DNA from: Collinsella aerofaciens
GTDB taxonomy: Bacteria; Actinomycetota; Coriobacteriia; Coriobacteriales; Coriobacteriaceae
Direction of reading: 5' to 3'
Assembly (NCBI GenBank): GCA_008671135.1
Contig: RQAP01000041.1
Location: 1 to 40,187, forward strand
DNA length: 40,187 nt
Part shown: piece after piece, positions 8,126 through 15,768 of the stretch
Position numbering within the stretch: position 1 is the stretch's first letter
Layout of the letters: each line of letters opens with the position of its first letter
Translations under genes and position numbers: made by a program
Notes under the pieces: model-generated
The model's input: the letters and a program-made list of their open reading frames with translations, nothing else
What the model was told of the DNA's origin: nothing
Databases searched by the model: none

Positions 8126-9103
8126 ATGTACCAGACGCGTAAGATCGGTGTGGTCGGCCAGGGCCACGTAGGAGCACATGTCGCCAACAGCCTACTCATG
8201 CAGGGCATTGCCGATGAGCTGTACCTGTGCGATATCAACGAGGCCAAGGTGACGTCCGAGGTCCAGGACCTGCGCGACTCCCTTTCGTTTGTCCCGTACA
8301 ACACCAAGATCGTCAACTGCTACGACCACTACGAGGAGCTTGCCTGCTGCGACGTCATCGTCAACGCCGCCGGCAAGGTCGCGCTGGCCGCCGGCAACCG
8401 CGACGGCGAGCTGTTCTTTACCACCGACGCCGCCCGCACCTTTGCCAAGCGCATCGTCGACGCCGGCTTCGACGGCATCTTTGTGAGCATCTCCAACCCC
8501 TGCGACGTCGTGTGCACCGAGCTGTGGCACCTGACCGGCTACGATCCCAAGAAGATCATCGGCTCGGGCTGCGGCCTGGATTCCGCCCGTCTGCGCACCG
8601 AGATCTCCAAGAAGGTCGGCGTGAGCCCCAAGTCCATCGACGCCTACATGATCGGCGAACACGGCTTTAGCCAGCTGGCTGCCTTTAAGGCCGCGACCAT
8701 CGCCGGCAAGAGCCTCAACGAGCTTCAGGCCGAAAACCCCGACAAGTACGCCTTCGACCACATGGAGGTCGAGGAGCTTGCACGCAAGGGCGGCTATGTG
8801 ACCTACCAGGGCAAGCAGTGCACCGAGTACGCCGTCGCCAACTCCGCCGCGCGCGTCTGCGCTGCCGTGCTGCACAACGAGCACGCCGTGCTTTCGGCCT
8901 CTACGCTTATGACCGGCCAGTATGGCGAAGAGGGCATCTTTACCTCCCTGCCGTGCGTGATCGGTGCCGAGGGCGTCGAGGAGGTTTACACACTGGACCT
9001 GTCCGAGCACGAGCTCGAGGGCTTCCACAAGAGCTGCCAGCACATTCGCGACAACATCGCCCAGCTCGACTGGTGGGACGCCGAGGCCTACGACGCAAAG
9101 TAG
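8126..9103 (+). CDS. L-2-hydroxyacid dehydrogenase, L-HicDH-like (LDH/MDH superfamily)
   Basis: An NAD-dependent oxidoreductase of 325 residues interconverting 2-oxo acids and L-2-hydroxy acids. Visible features are the Rossmann loop GQGHVG (11-16), D36 selecting NAD, catalytic R92, D152/R155 (LDSARLR) and H179 (IGEHG). The specificity position, Gln in lactate and Arg in malate dehydrogenases, aligns with Ala86 in AGKVALAAGNR. The mobile loop is atypical, and the C-terminal half resembles L-2-hydroxyisocaproate dehydrogenase (ARKGGYVTYQGK, TLDLSEHE). A substrate larger than pyruvate or oxaloacetate is therefore likely, such as a 2-oxo acid from amino-acid breakdown. GAAAGGA precedes the ATG, and TACAAT at 8083 is a possible -10. 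It ends at a strong terminator. Confidence 0.85.
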   Translation: MYQTRKIGVVGQGHVGAHVANSLLMQGIADELYLCDINEAKVTSEVQDLRDSLSFVPYNTKIVNCYDHYEELACCDVIVNAAGKVALAAGNRDGELFFTTDAARTFAKRIVDAGFDGIFVSISNPCDVVCTELWHLTGYDPKKIIGSGCGLDSARLRTEISKKVGVSPKSIDAYMIGEHGFSQLAAFKAATIAGKSLNELQAENPDKYAFDHMEVEELARKGGYVTYQGKQCTEYAVANSAARVCAAVLHNEHAVLSASTLMTGQYGEEGIFTSLPCVIGAEGVEEVYTLDLSEHELEGFHKSCQHIRDNIAQLDWWDAEAYDAK

Positions 9104-9146
9104 GCCGTCAATCGCCGCAATCTCGCGAATCTAAGCGCAATACCAA

Positions 9147-9187
9147 GCGGGCCGCGCCGGAATACTACCGGCGCGGCCCGCTTTTTT
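9147..9187 (+). terminator. Rho-independent terminator after the L-HicDH-like gene
   Basis: A perfect 14-bp GC stem (GCGGGCCGCGCCGG and its complement) closes a 7-nt loop and is followed by TTTTTT. Confidence 0.92.
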
Positions 9188-9211
9188 GACTCACGCAGTG
9201 CCCTTGCGAAT

Positions 9212-9393
9212 CGAAGGTGAATACTTTTCCGCGAAGTGAACGAGCAAAATCGGACCCCCGAAGCATCGACATTTTTCAGGCGCTGTTTCCTGCGGTTTCG
9301 TCGAGTTTTTCCTGCAGTTTTACCGCCAAAAAGTGTGGATGCTTCGGGGGTCCAAAACAGGTCGTTCACTTCGCGGAAAAGTATTCAACTTCG
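9212..9393. repeat. 182-bp long inverted repeat (family E)
   Basis: The left arm (9212-9271) and right arm (9334-9393) match over about 58 bp with few differences. Shared blocks are TACTTTTCCGCGAAGTGAAC and GGACCCCCGAAGCATC with their complements. The ~60-bp centre repeats TTTCCTGC-GTTT. It lies between the convergent dehydrogenase and SIS genes. Short frames through it have no ribosome site. The remaining 9394-9482 holds a GC hairpin with an A-run on the wrong side for termination. Confidence 0.8.
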
Positions 9394-9482
9394 CTTTCGC
9401 GCAGACACGAATCCGGCCGCCACAACGCAATACGGGGCCCGCGCGCAGCGCAGACCCCGTCAAAAAAGATAATTCCCGGTAC

Positions 9483-10451
9483 CTAATACTGCTCGATGCC
9501 CATGTAGCGACGAACCTCGGGGCTGTGGTCAAACACCTTGCCGCGGGCGGCGCGCAGCTCGCAGCTCATGTTGTAGAAGAAGATCGGCTCCAAGAACGAA
9601 CGCACGCTGGCGGGCACCTCGCCTACGCCGTACTCGAGCGCGTCGAGCACCATGACCGTATCGGTGTGCGTGTTGAGGAACGCGAGCGCGCGCTCCTCCA
9701 TGGGGCGGCACTCGCCCGATCCGAGCTGCACAAAGTAGAACACGCCGGGCTCGGTGGCCTCAAACGGGCCGTGGAAATACTCGCCGGAGTGGATATAGCA
9801 GCAGTGCTGCCACTGCATCTCCATGAGCGAGCAGATGGCCATGGCGTAGGTCTGGCTAAAGTTGGGGCCGGAACCCAGGATATAGAAGAACTTATGCTGC
9901 TGGCAGAGCTCGGCAAAGCGATCGCCCAGCTCGGCGTTGACCTTCTCACGGGCAGCGGGCAACAGCGCATCCATCTGCTTAAGGCCGGCGTACATGTCGG
10001 CGAGTGCCTCGTAACCCTCCTGCTGGTCGAGCAGCTCGGCAGCCATCAGGACGCCGATGCCTTGCGGAACCTCGGCCTGCGGCACGCCTTCGCCCCACGG
10101 ATAGACCCAGGTGGTCCACTTGCCGTTATCAATCTTGGAGCCCTCGCAGTCGGTCATGGCCACGACCTCGGCGCCGGCTGCCAGCGCCATCTCGCAACCG
10201 TCGACGACCTCCTGCGTATTGCCGCTGTGGCTGCAGGCGATGACGAGTGATTTCTCGCCAAGACTCTTGGGAGCCATCAGGCAAAACTCGCGCGCCGTGT
10301 AGACCGTCGAGGCAAACGTGGTGGCCTCGCGCTTGAGCAGCTCGTTGGCCGGCATCAGGTCGATCATCGAACCGCCGCAGGCGATCCAAAAGACGTTCTC
10401 AATCTTGCCCTTGCGCTCGATAATTTCCTGAACCAGATCGTGTGCGTTCAC
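9483..10451 (-). CDS. SIS-domain sugar-phosphate deglycase, FrlB-like (paralogue 1)
   Basis: A 322-residue protein with two SIS lobes. The first carries the phosphate loop CSHSGNTQE (73-81); the second carries IHSGEYFHGPFE with E224 and H227, the acid/base pair region of FrlB/FraB/GfrE-type enzymes. The C-terminus EVRRYMGIEQY is the family's hallmark. These enzymes split 6-phosphorylated Amadori products (fructosamine-6-phosphates) to glucose-6-phosphate plus an amine or amino acid in the cytoplasm. The gene starts at GTG behind AAGGAGGAG. It lies downstream of recQ and a GntR gene, with two operator-like repeats in the 144-bp gap before it. Exact substrate is unknown; a glucosamine-phosphate isomerase-like role is less likely because there is no glutaminase domain. 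Confidence 0.85.
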   Translation of the reverse strand: MNAHDLVQEIIERKGKIENVFWIACGGSMIDLMPANELLKREATTFASTVYTAREFCLMAPKSLGEKSLVIACSHSGNTQEVVDGCEMALAAGAEVVAMTDCEGSKIDNGKWTTWVYPWGEGVPQAEVPQGIGVLMAAELLDQQEGYEALADMYAGLKQMDALLPAAREKVNAELGDRFAELCQQHKFFYILGSGPNFSQTYAMAICSLMEMQWQHCCYIHSGEYFHGPFEATEPGVFYFVQLGSGECRPMEERALAFLNTHTDTVMVLDALEYGVGEVPASVRSFLEPIFFYNMSCELRAARGKVFDHSPEVRRYMGIEQY

Positions 10452-10507
10452 GGTGATGCTCCTCCTTGTGTGGCGGCTTTGAACGACGGCAGCTCGTACC
10501 TGCTGTC

Positions 10508-10586
10508 ATTCTATGTTGTTCTATATATACCACGCAAGCAGCCACGGTGGAAGCCATTGCGACAAATTTGTTCCATGTTGTTCTAT
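10508..10586. promoter_or_regulatory. Two 17-bp operator-like repeats before the FrlB-like gene
   Basis: ATTCTATGTTGTTCTAT (10508-10524) and GTTCCATGTTGTTCTAT (10570-10586) are direct repeats 62 bp apart. Each contains TTCTAT or TTCCAT, then GTTG, then TTCTAT. They lie between the GntR stop codon and the SIS start, a natural site for GntR1 to control the deglycase. A TATATA (10523-10528) overlaps the copy nearer the gene. Confidence 0.55.
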
Positions 10587-10595
10587 CTGTGGACG

Positions 10596-11351
10596 TTAGA
10601 TGTCGAACACGTAGCGCGAGCCCACGATCTTTTGGCGTCCGAGCAGCAAGGGCCGCTCGTCCTCATCGGTAAAGTACGCCTCCATATAAAACAGCGGCTC
10701 GCCGACCGGCACCTCCAGCAGTGAGGCCGCCTGAACATCGGCAAGCGCAATCTCCACGGTACAAGGGTCGGACTTGAGCGGCGCGCGGCCCGAATGCTCG
10801 GCAACGAGTGCAAAGATGGAATTGTCCGTGAGGTCCTTGTCGGCAAGCGTCTGCAGGTAGGGATGGTCGGCCAGCACAAAGGCGTTGTTCTCGAGCATGA
10901 CGGGCACGCCGTCTGCCGTGCGCACGCGCTCGACAACGATGAGCTCGCAGCCGGGTTCCACCCCAAAAAACGCCGCGTCCTCGCGCGTCGCCGCAACCAC
11001 CGTGCGCGACACCAGGTGTGCTCCGGCCACCATGTCGTTGGCAGCGCAACCCTCGGAAAAGCTCTGAACGTCACCCTTTTGGACAATCTTGCGCTTGAGC
11101 TTGGGCGCGCACACAAACGTGCCCCTCCCCTGCTGGCGGTTGAGATACCCCGCGCGCGACAGCTCCTCGATGGCGCGGCGCACGGTGATGCGTCCCACGC
11201 CGTAGGACTTCGCGAGCTCCATCTCGGAAGGAATGCGCGAGCCGGATGCGTACACGCCGCGCGCGATCTCGCCCTTTAGGTCGTCCATAACCTGCTGGTA
11301 CAGCGGCACGGCGGATACCTCAGTGCGCTCGGTTTTATCGTCGAATGCCAT
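10596..11351 (-). CDS. GntR-family regulator, HutC/UTRA type (GntR1)
   Basis: A 251-residue repressor-type protein. The N-terminal winged helix (~17-85) shows LYQQVMDDLKGEI, SRIPSEMELAKSYGVGRITVRRAIEEL and QGRGTFV. The rest is a UTRA effector domain typical of sugar-phosphate sensors. Its ATG lies 2 nt after the recQ stop codon, and its GGAG ribosome site is inside the end of recQ, so it should be co-transcribed and translationally coupled with recQ. It precedes the FrlB-like gene, its likely target. The effector is probably a phosphorylated fructosamine; this follows from context, not from residues. Confidence 0.92.
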   Translation of the reverse strand: MAFDDKTERTEVSAVPLYQQVMDDLKGEIARGVYASGSRIPSEMELAKSYGVGRITVRRAIEELSRAGYLNRQQGRGTFVCAPKLKRKIVQKGDVQSFSEGCAANDMVAGAHLVSRTVVAATREDAAFFGVEPGCELIVVERVRTADGVPVMLENNAFVLADHPYLQTLADKDLTDNSIFALVAEHSGRAPLKSDPCTVEIALADVQAASLLEVPVGEPLFYMEAYFTDEDERPLLLGRQKIVGSRYVFDI

Positions 11352-11353
11352 CG

Positions 11354-13333
11354 TTACGCTCCATCCCGCGCATGCTCGGACTCAAACTCTTCGATCGCCG
11401 TCATAAACTGCTCGCCAAAGGCGTCGGCCTTTTTCTCGCCAATGCCGTTGACCTGAATCAGCTCGTCGCGCGTCTGGGGGCGCAGACGGCACAGGCCGCG
11501 CAGGGCCTTGTCGGAGAAGACCATGTACGGCGCCATCTCCAGCTCGGTCGAAATCTCCTTGCGCAGGGCACGCAGGCGCTCGAACAGCTCGGCATCGTCA
11601 CCCACGCGCGGGCGCTGATCCAGCTCGGCCTCCTCGCGCAGCAGATCCACCGCACGGCGGGCGCGGGCCGAGGCCTTGCGCTTGGACGCGCGACGCTTAA
11701 CGGTAAAGGCGAACGCCTCATCCTCGACCTCGGCGGCACGCGGGCCCAGCCCCACGACCGGGTACTGTCCCTGCGAGGTAGCCAGATAACCGCGGCCGCA
11801 CAGCTGGCCGATGATGTCCTTGATGCGCCCGACCGATTCGCTCGACAGCTCACCGTAGCCGCGGTCCTCGTCCAAATGCATCTGGCGAATGCGCTCGGTG
11901 TTGCCGCCGTGGAGCACGTCGGCGATGAGCGACTTGCCGAAGCGCATGGGCCGCATGGCCACATAGCGCACGGCAGCGCGGGCCATATCGGTGACGTCCT
12001 CGACCTCGAACTGCGTGAGGCAGTTGCTGCAGTTGCCGCAGCCCTCGACGTCGTCCGTGGCGACGCCGCCCGTACCGGCCGCGGCATGCTCGACCGCGGC
12101 CTCGTCGCCAAAGTAGCGCAGCATGTATTCGCGCAAGCAGCCGGTGGTATTGCAGTAGCCCTCCATCTGGCTGAGCAGACGATATCGATTCTGGAGCGCC
12201 CACGCACGCTGCTCGTCGTCGAGTGCCTCATCGGCAGCATCGCCGCGATCGATCAGAAAGCGGCGCATGCGAAAATCGTTGCCGTTCCACAGCAGATGGC
12301 AGCTGGCCGGGTCGCCATCGCGGCCGGCGCGGCCCGCCTCCTGGTAGTAGGCCTCAATGCTCTCGGGCACGTTGTTGTGGATCACGTAGCGCACGTTGGG
12401 CTTGTCGATGCCCATGCCAAAGGCGTTGGTGGCAACCATCACCTGGATATCGTCGTCGATAAAGGCGCGCTGGCTTTGGCGACGGGCGTCGTTGCCCATG
12501 CCTGCATGGTAGCGGCCAACGCGAATGCCGCTGGGGCCCAGAGCCTCGGCAAGCTCCGCGGCCAGCGCGTCGACCGTCTTGCGGGTCGAGCAATACACGA
12601 TGCCGCTCTCGCTCGAATGCGCAATCACGTAGTCGCGCACCCATGCGGTCTTGGCCTTGTCGCCCATCTCCTCGCAACCAAAGTAGAGGTTCTTGCGATC
12701 AAAACCCGTCACCACCGTCGCGGGGTTTTGCAGGCCGAGCATCTGCTGAATGTCCGCACGCACGCGCTCGGTCGCCGTGGCGGTAAACGCCGCCACGATG
12801 GGGCGCTGCGGCAGCGAATCGATGAACTCGCGAATCTGCAGGTAGGCGGGGCGGAAATCCTGCCCCCACTGGCTCACGCAGTGGGCCTCGTCAATAGCTA
12901 CGAGTGGCACGCCAATGCCGCCTTCGGCCGCAGCTTCCTGCGCAAAGGCCAGAAAGCGTGGCTCGAGCAGGCGCTCGGGTGCCACATACATTAGCTGGTA
13001 GCGCCCCTCACGAGCACGCTTGAGCACGGTATTTTGCTGAGCCAGCGTAAGGCTGGAGTTGAGATAGCTGGGGCGCGCACCCGCCGCGAGCAGTGCGCGG
13101 GTCTGGTCCTCCATAAGCGACAGCAACGGACTCACCACAAAGGTGATGCCGGGCAGCATGAGCGCGGGCACCTGGTAGCAAATGGACTTTCCGGCGCCCG
13201 TGGGCATAACACCCAGCGCATCGCGACCGGCAAGGATCGCATCGACCATGCGGTCCTGTCCCGGGCGAAACGAGGTGTAGCCAAAATAGGCGCCGAGCGT
13301 GTCGAGCGCCATCTGCTGCATGTTATCGGTCAT
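11354..13333 (-). CDS. recQ: ATP-dependent DNA helicase RecQ
   Basis: A 3'-to-5' DNA helicase of 659 residues acting in recombination and repair. Motif I is MPTGAGKS (43-50), motif II is DEAH (148-151) within IDEAHCVSQWGQDFRPAY, and motif VI is QEAGRAGRDG. The zinc-binding RQC part has CNTTGCLREYMLRYF and CGNCSNC (~390-435). A winged helix follows, and an HRDC domain closes the protein (~575-650, including VNGIGEKKADAFG). TTAGGAAACC precedes the ATG. It is unusually joined to gntR1 and the SIS gene downstream; nothing suggests a functional tie to sugar metabolism. Confidence 0.96.
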   Translation of the reverse strand: MTDNMQQMALDTLGAYFGYTSFRPGQDRMVDAILAGRDALGVMPTGAGKSICYQVPALMLPGITFVVSPLLSLMEDQTRALLAAGARPSYLNSSLTLAQQNTVLKRAREGRYQLMYVAPERLLEPRFLAFAQEAAAEGGIGVPLVAIDEAHCVSQWGQDFRPAYLQIREFIDSLPQRPIVAAFTATATERVRADIQQMLGLQNPATVVTGFDRKNLYFGCEEMGDKAKTAWVRDYVIAHSSESGIVYCSTRKTVDALAAELAEALGPSGIRVGRYHAGMGNDARRQSQRAFIDDDIQVMVATNAFGMGIDKPNVRYVIHNNVPESIEAYYQEAGRAGRDGDPASCHLLWNGNDFRMRRFLIDRGDAADEALDDEQRAWALQNRYRLLSQMEGYCNTTGCLREYMLRYFGDEAAVEHAAAGTGGVATDDVEGCGNCSNCLTQFEVEDVTDMARAAVRYVAMRPMRFGKSLIADVLHGGNTERIRQMHLDEDRGYGELSSESVGRIKDIIGQLCGRGYLATSQGQYPVVGLGPRAAEVEDEAFAFTVKRRASKRKASARARRAVDLLREEAELDQRPRVGDDAELFERLRALRKEISTELEMAPYMVFSDKALRGLCRLRPQTRDELIQVNGIGEKKADAFGEQFMTAIEEFESEHARDGA

Positions 13334-13428
13334 GGTTTCCTAACGTCCAAGTCATCTGCCGCCGATTATACGCCGCCACGCGGACCGGTGCCGCGCGGCT
13401 GCCGGCCACGGGCAACGCAATCCAAGGC

Positions 13429-13527
13429 GAATGAGCGTGGATTTTTGGACACTTTCCGGATGAGCGTGGATAATCTCCCACTTTGAGCCCGTCATCAAGC
13501 AAAAAACGGGAGATTATCCACGCTCAT
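13429..13527. repeat. Family A palindrome A3 with one preceding half-unit
   Basis: The palindrome (13460-13527) has arms ATGAGCGTGGATAATCTCCC and its complement, nearly identical to A1 and A2. A single GAGCGTGGATTTTTGGACAC unit (13433-13452) precedes it. It lies between gntR2 and recQ. Confidence 0.8.
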
Positions 13528-13530
13528 TCT

Positions 13531-13599
13531 GCAGATTGCCGCTTAGGAGCGTTTGCAGCGTCGACCGGTCCGCCGTTCGTTAGAACGGCGGAACCAACC
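13531..13599 (-). repeat. 3'-UTR element I1 after gntR2
   Basis: Read on the minus strand after the stop codon: a hairpin of CCGCCGTTC and its complement with a 4-nt loop (~13570-13592), then TCGACGCTGCAAAC (13551-13564), then a tail ending in GCGGCAATCTGC. The same order and tail are found after the third SIS gene, and the 14-mer is also found after mfd. Confidence 0.6.
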
Positions 13600-14319
13600 C
13601 TACAGGACCATGACGTAGCGACTGCCCACGTAGTACTGTTTGCCGAGCAAGACCGGCTCGCCATTGGGACCGATAAAGCCGGCGCGCAGGTTGAGCAGCG
13701 GATCGTGCGGAGCGATGCCCAGCTCGGCCGCCTGCTCAGCGCTGGCGCGAACGGCCTCGACCGTACGGTAGCCAGCCGAGACAATCGGGGTTCCGCCAAC
13801 ACGCCCGACCTCGGCAAAAATCGACTTGTCCTCAAGGTCGGCTGTCAACAGTTCACGGTAGGCGTCAAACGGCACAAAGACGTTCTCCTCAAAGATGGGC
13901 TCGCCGTCGGCCGTGCGCACGCGCTTGATATGCAGCAGCAGCGCGCCCTTCTGCAGGCCAAAGAACTCCATCTCGTTTTGGCGCGCCGGAACAATCTGGC
14001 GATCGACCACATGTGCACCGGCCTTCATGCCATTGTCGGCACACAGCGCGGTAAACGTCTGCAGCGTCGAGGCGTGGAACTGACGGTTGATGTGCGGCGT
14101 GGAAACAAAGGTGCCACGGCCCTGCTGCTTAACCAGGTAGCCATCGGAACACAGCTCCTCGACGGCGCGGCGCACCGTAATGCGGCTCACCTCGTACTGC
14201 TCGGCTAGCTCGAGCTCGGACGGAATACGCTCCTTGGGTGCATAAACACCTTTCTCGATCGCATCCTTGATTTCGTCGTAAATCTGCTGGTAAAGCGGTG
14301 CATTTTTGGTCGCGGGCAT
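13600..14319 (-). CDS. GntR-family regulator, HutC/UTRA type (GntR2)
   Basis: A 239-residue protein with an N-terminal winged helix (LYQQIYDEIKDAIEKGVYAPKERIPSE, ITVRRAVEEL, QQGRGTFVST; residues ~8-75) and a UTRA domain. It is more like GntR1 than GntR3: both end in a LLG-x-Q-x-x-VGSRYV motif. Unlike the other two, it has no adjacent deglycase. Its upstream region contains TATAACGTC, also found before the PTS operon and, as a doubled variant, before the DMT transporter, so it may control those distant genes; this is inference. The ribosome site is weak (AAGAGTGA). The 3' end carries element I1. Confidence 0.92.
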   Translation of the reverse strand: MPATKNAPLYQQIYDEIKDAIEKGVYAPKERIPSELELAEQYEVSRITVRRAVEELCSDGYLVKQQGRGTFVSTPHINRQFHASTLQTFTALCADNGMKAGAHVVDRQIVPARQNEMEFFGLQKGALLLHIKRVRTADGEPIFEENVFVPFDAYRELLTADLEDKSIFAEVGRVGGTPIVSAGYRTVEAVRASAEQAAELGIAPHDPLLNLRAGFIGPNGEPVLLGKQYYVGSRYVMVL

Positions 14320-14411
14320 ATCTGATCACTCTTATCAAAATATCGAAATTACTAATACATATATAACGTCTAGCTCTATATTACATCATAACGATAAAAC
14401 GATACACCCTG

Positions 14412-14452
14412 CCTACCAAAAAAGCGACAGGTCTATTTTGGTAGGTTTTTAT
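14412..14452 (-). repeat. Family B palindromic repeat, copy B2
   Basis: Minus-strand reading: AACCTACCAAAATAGACCTG, then TCGCTTTTTTGGTAGG. It lies between the YitT gene's terminator-like hairpin and gntR2. It is more divergent than B1 and B3. Confidence 0.7.
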
Positions 14453-14464
14453 CATGTCAAACGA

Positions 14465-14500
14465 GAGCCCCTCGAAAGCAACGGGGCTTTCGGGGGGCTC
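14465..14500 (-). terminator. Terminator-like hairpin after the YitT-family gene
   Basis: GAGCCCCCCGAAAG pairs with CTTTCGAGGGGCTC. The following bases are only modestly T-rich (TCGTTTG), so efficiency is uncertain. Confidence 0.5.
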
Positions 14501-14540
14501 GTTCGGATGGGTTGCGCAGGACCGGCAAAATGCCAATACC

Positions 14541-15548
14541 CTACTTGCCGTCGTCCTGTTGCAGACTGTCCTGCTCGATGAGGCGCGCCTGCCTGCTGGC
14601 CATGCGCGCGGGCTTGTCGGGATCGGGTACGGCCGTGGGCATGGGCTCGTCAACATGACCGCCCCACCAGCCGCCCACAAAGTTGAGCGTGTGGAACACA
14701 TTGATTACGGCGCCGGGATCAATGTCGCACACTAGCTTGATAATGTCCTGGCTCTCATAGGTCGAGACAACGGCGTGCAGCAGATACATCTTTTCGCGGC
14801 TGTATCCGCCAATGACCTCGGCGCAGCTAATGCCGTGCTGAAAATGGTCAACATAGGCGGTCATGACCTCGTCGGCTTTACGCGTTGTGATCTGCAGCGT
14901 CACGCGATCGTAGCGACGATAGAAACTGTCGATAGTCTTGGTCGAAATAAACTGGAACACGATGGAGTACGCCGCCTTGTCCCAGCCAAACATAAAGCCA
15001 AAGATCGCCAGGATAAAGCAGTTGAAACCAAAGATGACACCCCAGATAGTCTTGCCCGTGTGGTTGGAGACCCACAGCGCGATAAAGTCGGTGCCGCCGG
15101 TGGATGCGCCGGACTTTAGCGCGATGGCAGCGCCCAGACCCGAGACCACGCCGCCAAAAATGATGAGCATAATCTTGTCGCCCAAAAACGGAGCGAAGTG
15201 AAAGATGTTGAGGAACAGCGACGAGAGCACGACCTGCATCATCGAGAAGATGACAAAGCGCTTGCTGATGCCGCTCCAACATAGGAGCGCCACGGGGATG
15301 TTGAGCGCGAGCATGCCGAGCGAGATGTCGATGTGAACGCCGCCGAGCGAGGTAACGCGATCGAGCAGGACCGCGACGCCGGTAAGGCCGCTCGGAAGCA
15401 GGTCAGCGGGCCGAATGAACGCCTGGATCAGAAATGTCTGGAGAACGGCCGAAATGGTGACCGCCACGGCGGTGATGGCGCGGCGAACGATGGCGAGACG
15501 GCCGAGTACGAGCACTCGGTCCGTGAGCTGATCAATGGCGTTCGCCAC
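14541..15548 (-). CDS. YitT-family (DUF161/DUF2179) membrane protein
   Basis: A 335-residue integral membrane protein. About five or six hydrophobic segments lie between residues 20 and 205, including a GASTGGTDFIA motif (~147) typical of YitT proteins. A soluble DUF2179-type domain follows (~215-300: DRVTLQITTRKADEVM and GGYSREKMYLLHAVVS). The C-terminal tail is short and charged. The start is GTG at 15548 with AAAGGAG five bases upstream. The family's function is unknown; transport or membrane sensing has been suggested. It is a single-gene unit between gntR2 and the HAD gene. Confidence 0.88.
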   Translation of the reverse strand: MANAIDQLTDRVLVLGRLAIVRRAITAVAVTISAVLQTFLIQAFIRPADLLPSGLTGVAVLLDRVTSLGGVHIDISLGMLALNIPVALLCWSGISKRFVIFSMMQVVLSSLFLNIFHFAPFLGDKIMLIIFGGVVSGLGAAIALKSGASTGGTDFIALWVSNHTGKTIWGVIFGFNCFILAIFGFMFGWDKAAYSIVFQFISTKTIDSFYRRYDRVTLQITTRKADEVMTAYVDHFQHGISCAEVIGGYSREKMYLLHAVVSTYESQDIIKLVCDIDPGAVINVFHTLNFVGGWWGGHVDEPMPTAVPDPDKPARMASRQARLIEQDSLQQDDGK

Positions 15549-15669
15549 GTAGGCTCCTTTCGAAGGCAGATGTAGTTGTGGGGCATGTCCGCGATTGTAG
15601 CATGTAGTGTGCGAGGGCGCTTCAATTCACCCTCTCTCGACAACCATCAGAAGGACCGTGAGGCCGCTC

Positions 15670-15709
15670 AAAAGAAAAACGCCGTGAAGAGAGCGGTCCC
15701 TTCACGGCG
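15670..15709 (-). terminator. Rho-independent terminator after the HAD gene
   Basis: CGCCGTGAAG pairs with CTTCACGGCG and is followed on the minus strand by TTTTTCTTT. Confidence 0.85.
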
Positions 15710-15717
15710 AATACGGC

Positions 15718-15768
15718 GTTTGCCCAGATAAAACCTGCCAAAATAAACCTGTCCCTAAATGGCAGGTA
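15718..15768 (+). repeat. Family B palindromic repeat, copy B3, containing the HAD stop codon
   Basis: It matches B1 through GTTTGCCCAGATAAAACC and the following AAATAAACCTGTCCCT. On the minus strand CCT-GCC-ATT-TAG inside the repeat encodes the last residues and stop of the HAD gene. Confidence 0.8.

Noticed and set aside
9212..9393. Small proteins encoded inside the long inverted repeat
   Set aside because: Each candidate frame mirrors the palindrome, with the same peptide in both arms, and lacks a ribosome site.
9431..9467. GC-rich hairpin with an A/T-run downstream of deglycase 1
   Set aside because: For the minus-strand transcript the T-run comes before the stem, and for the plus strand the stem is followed by A's, so it is not a terminator.
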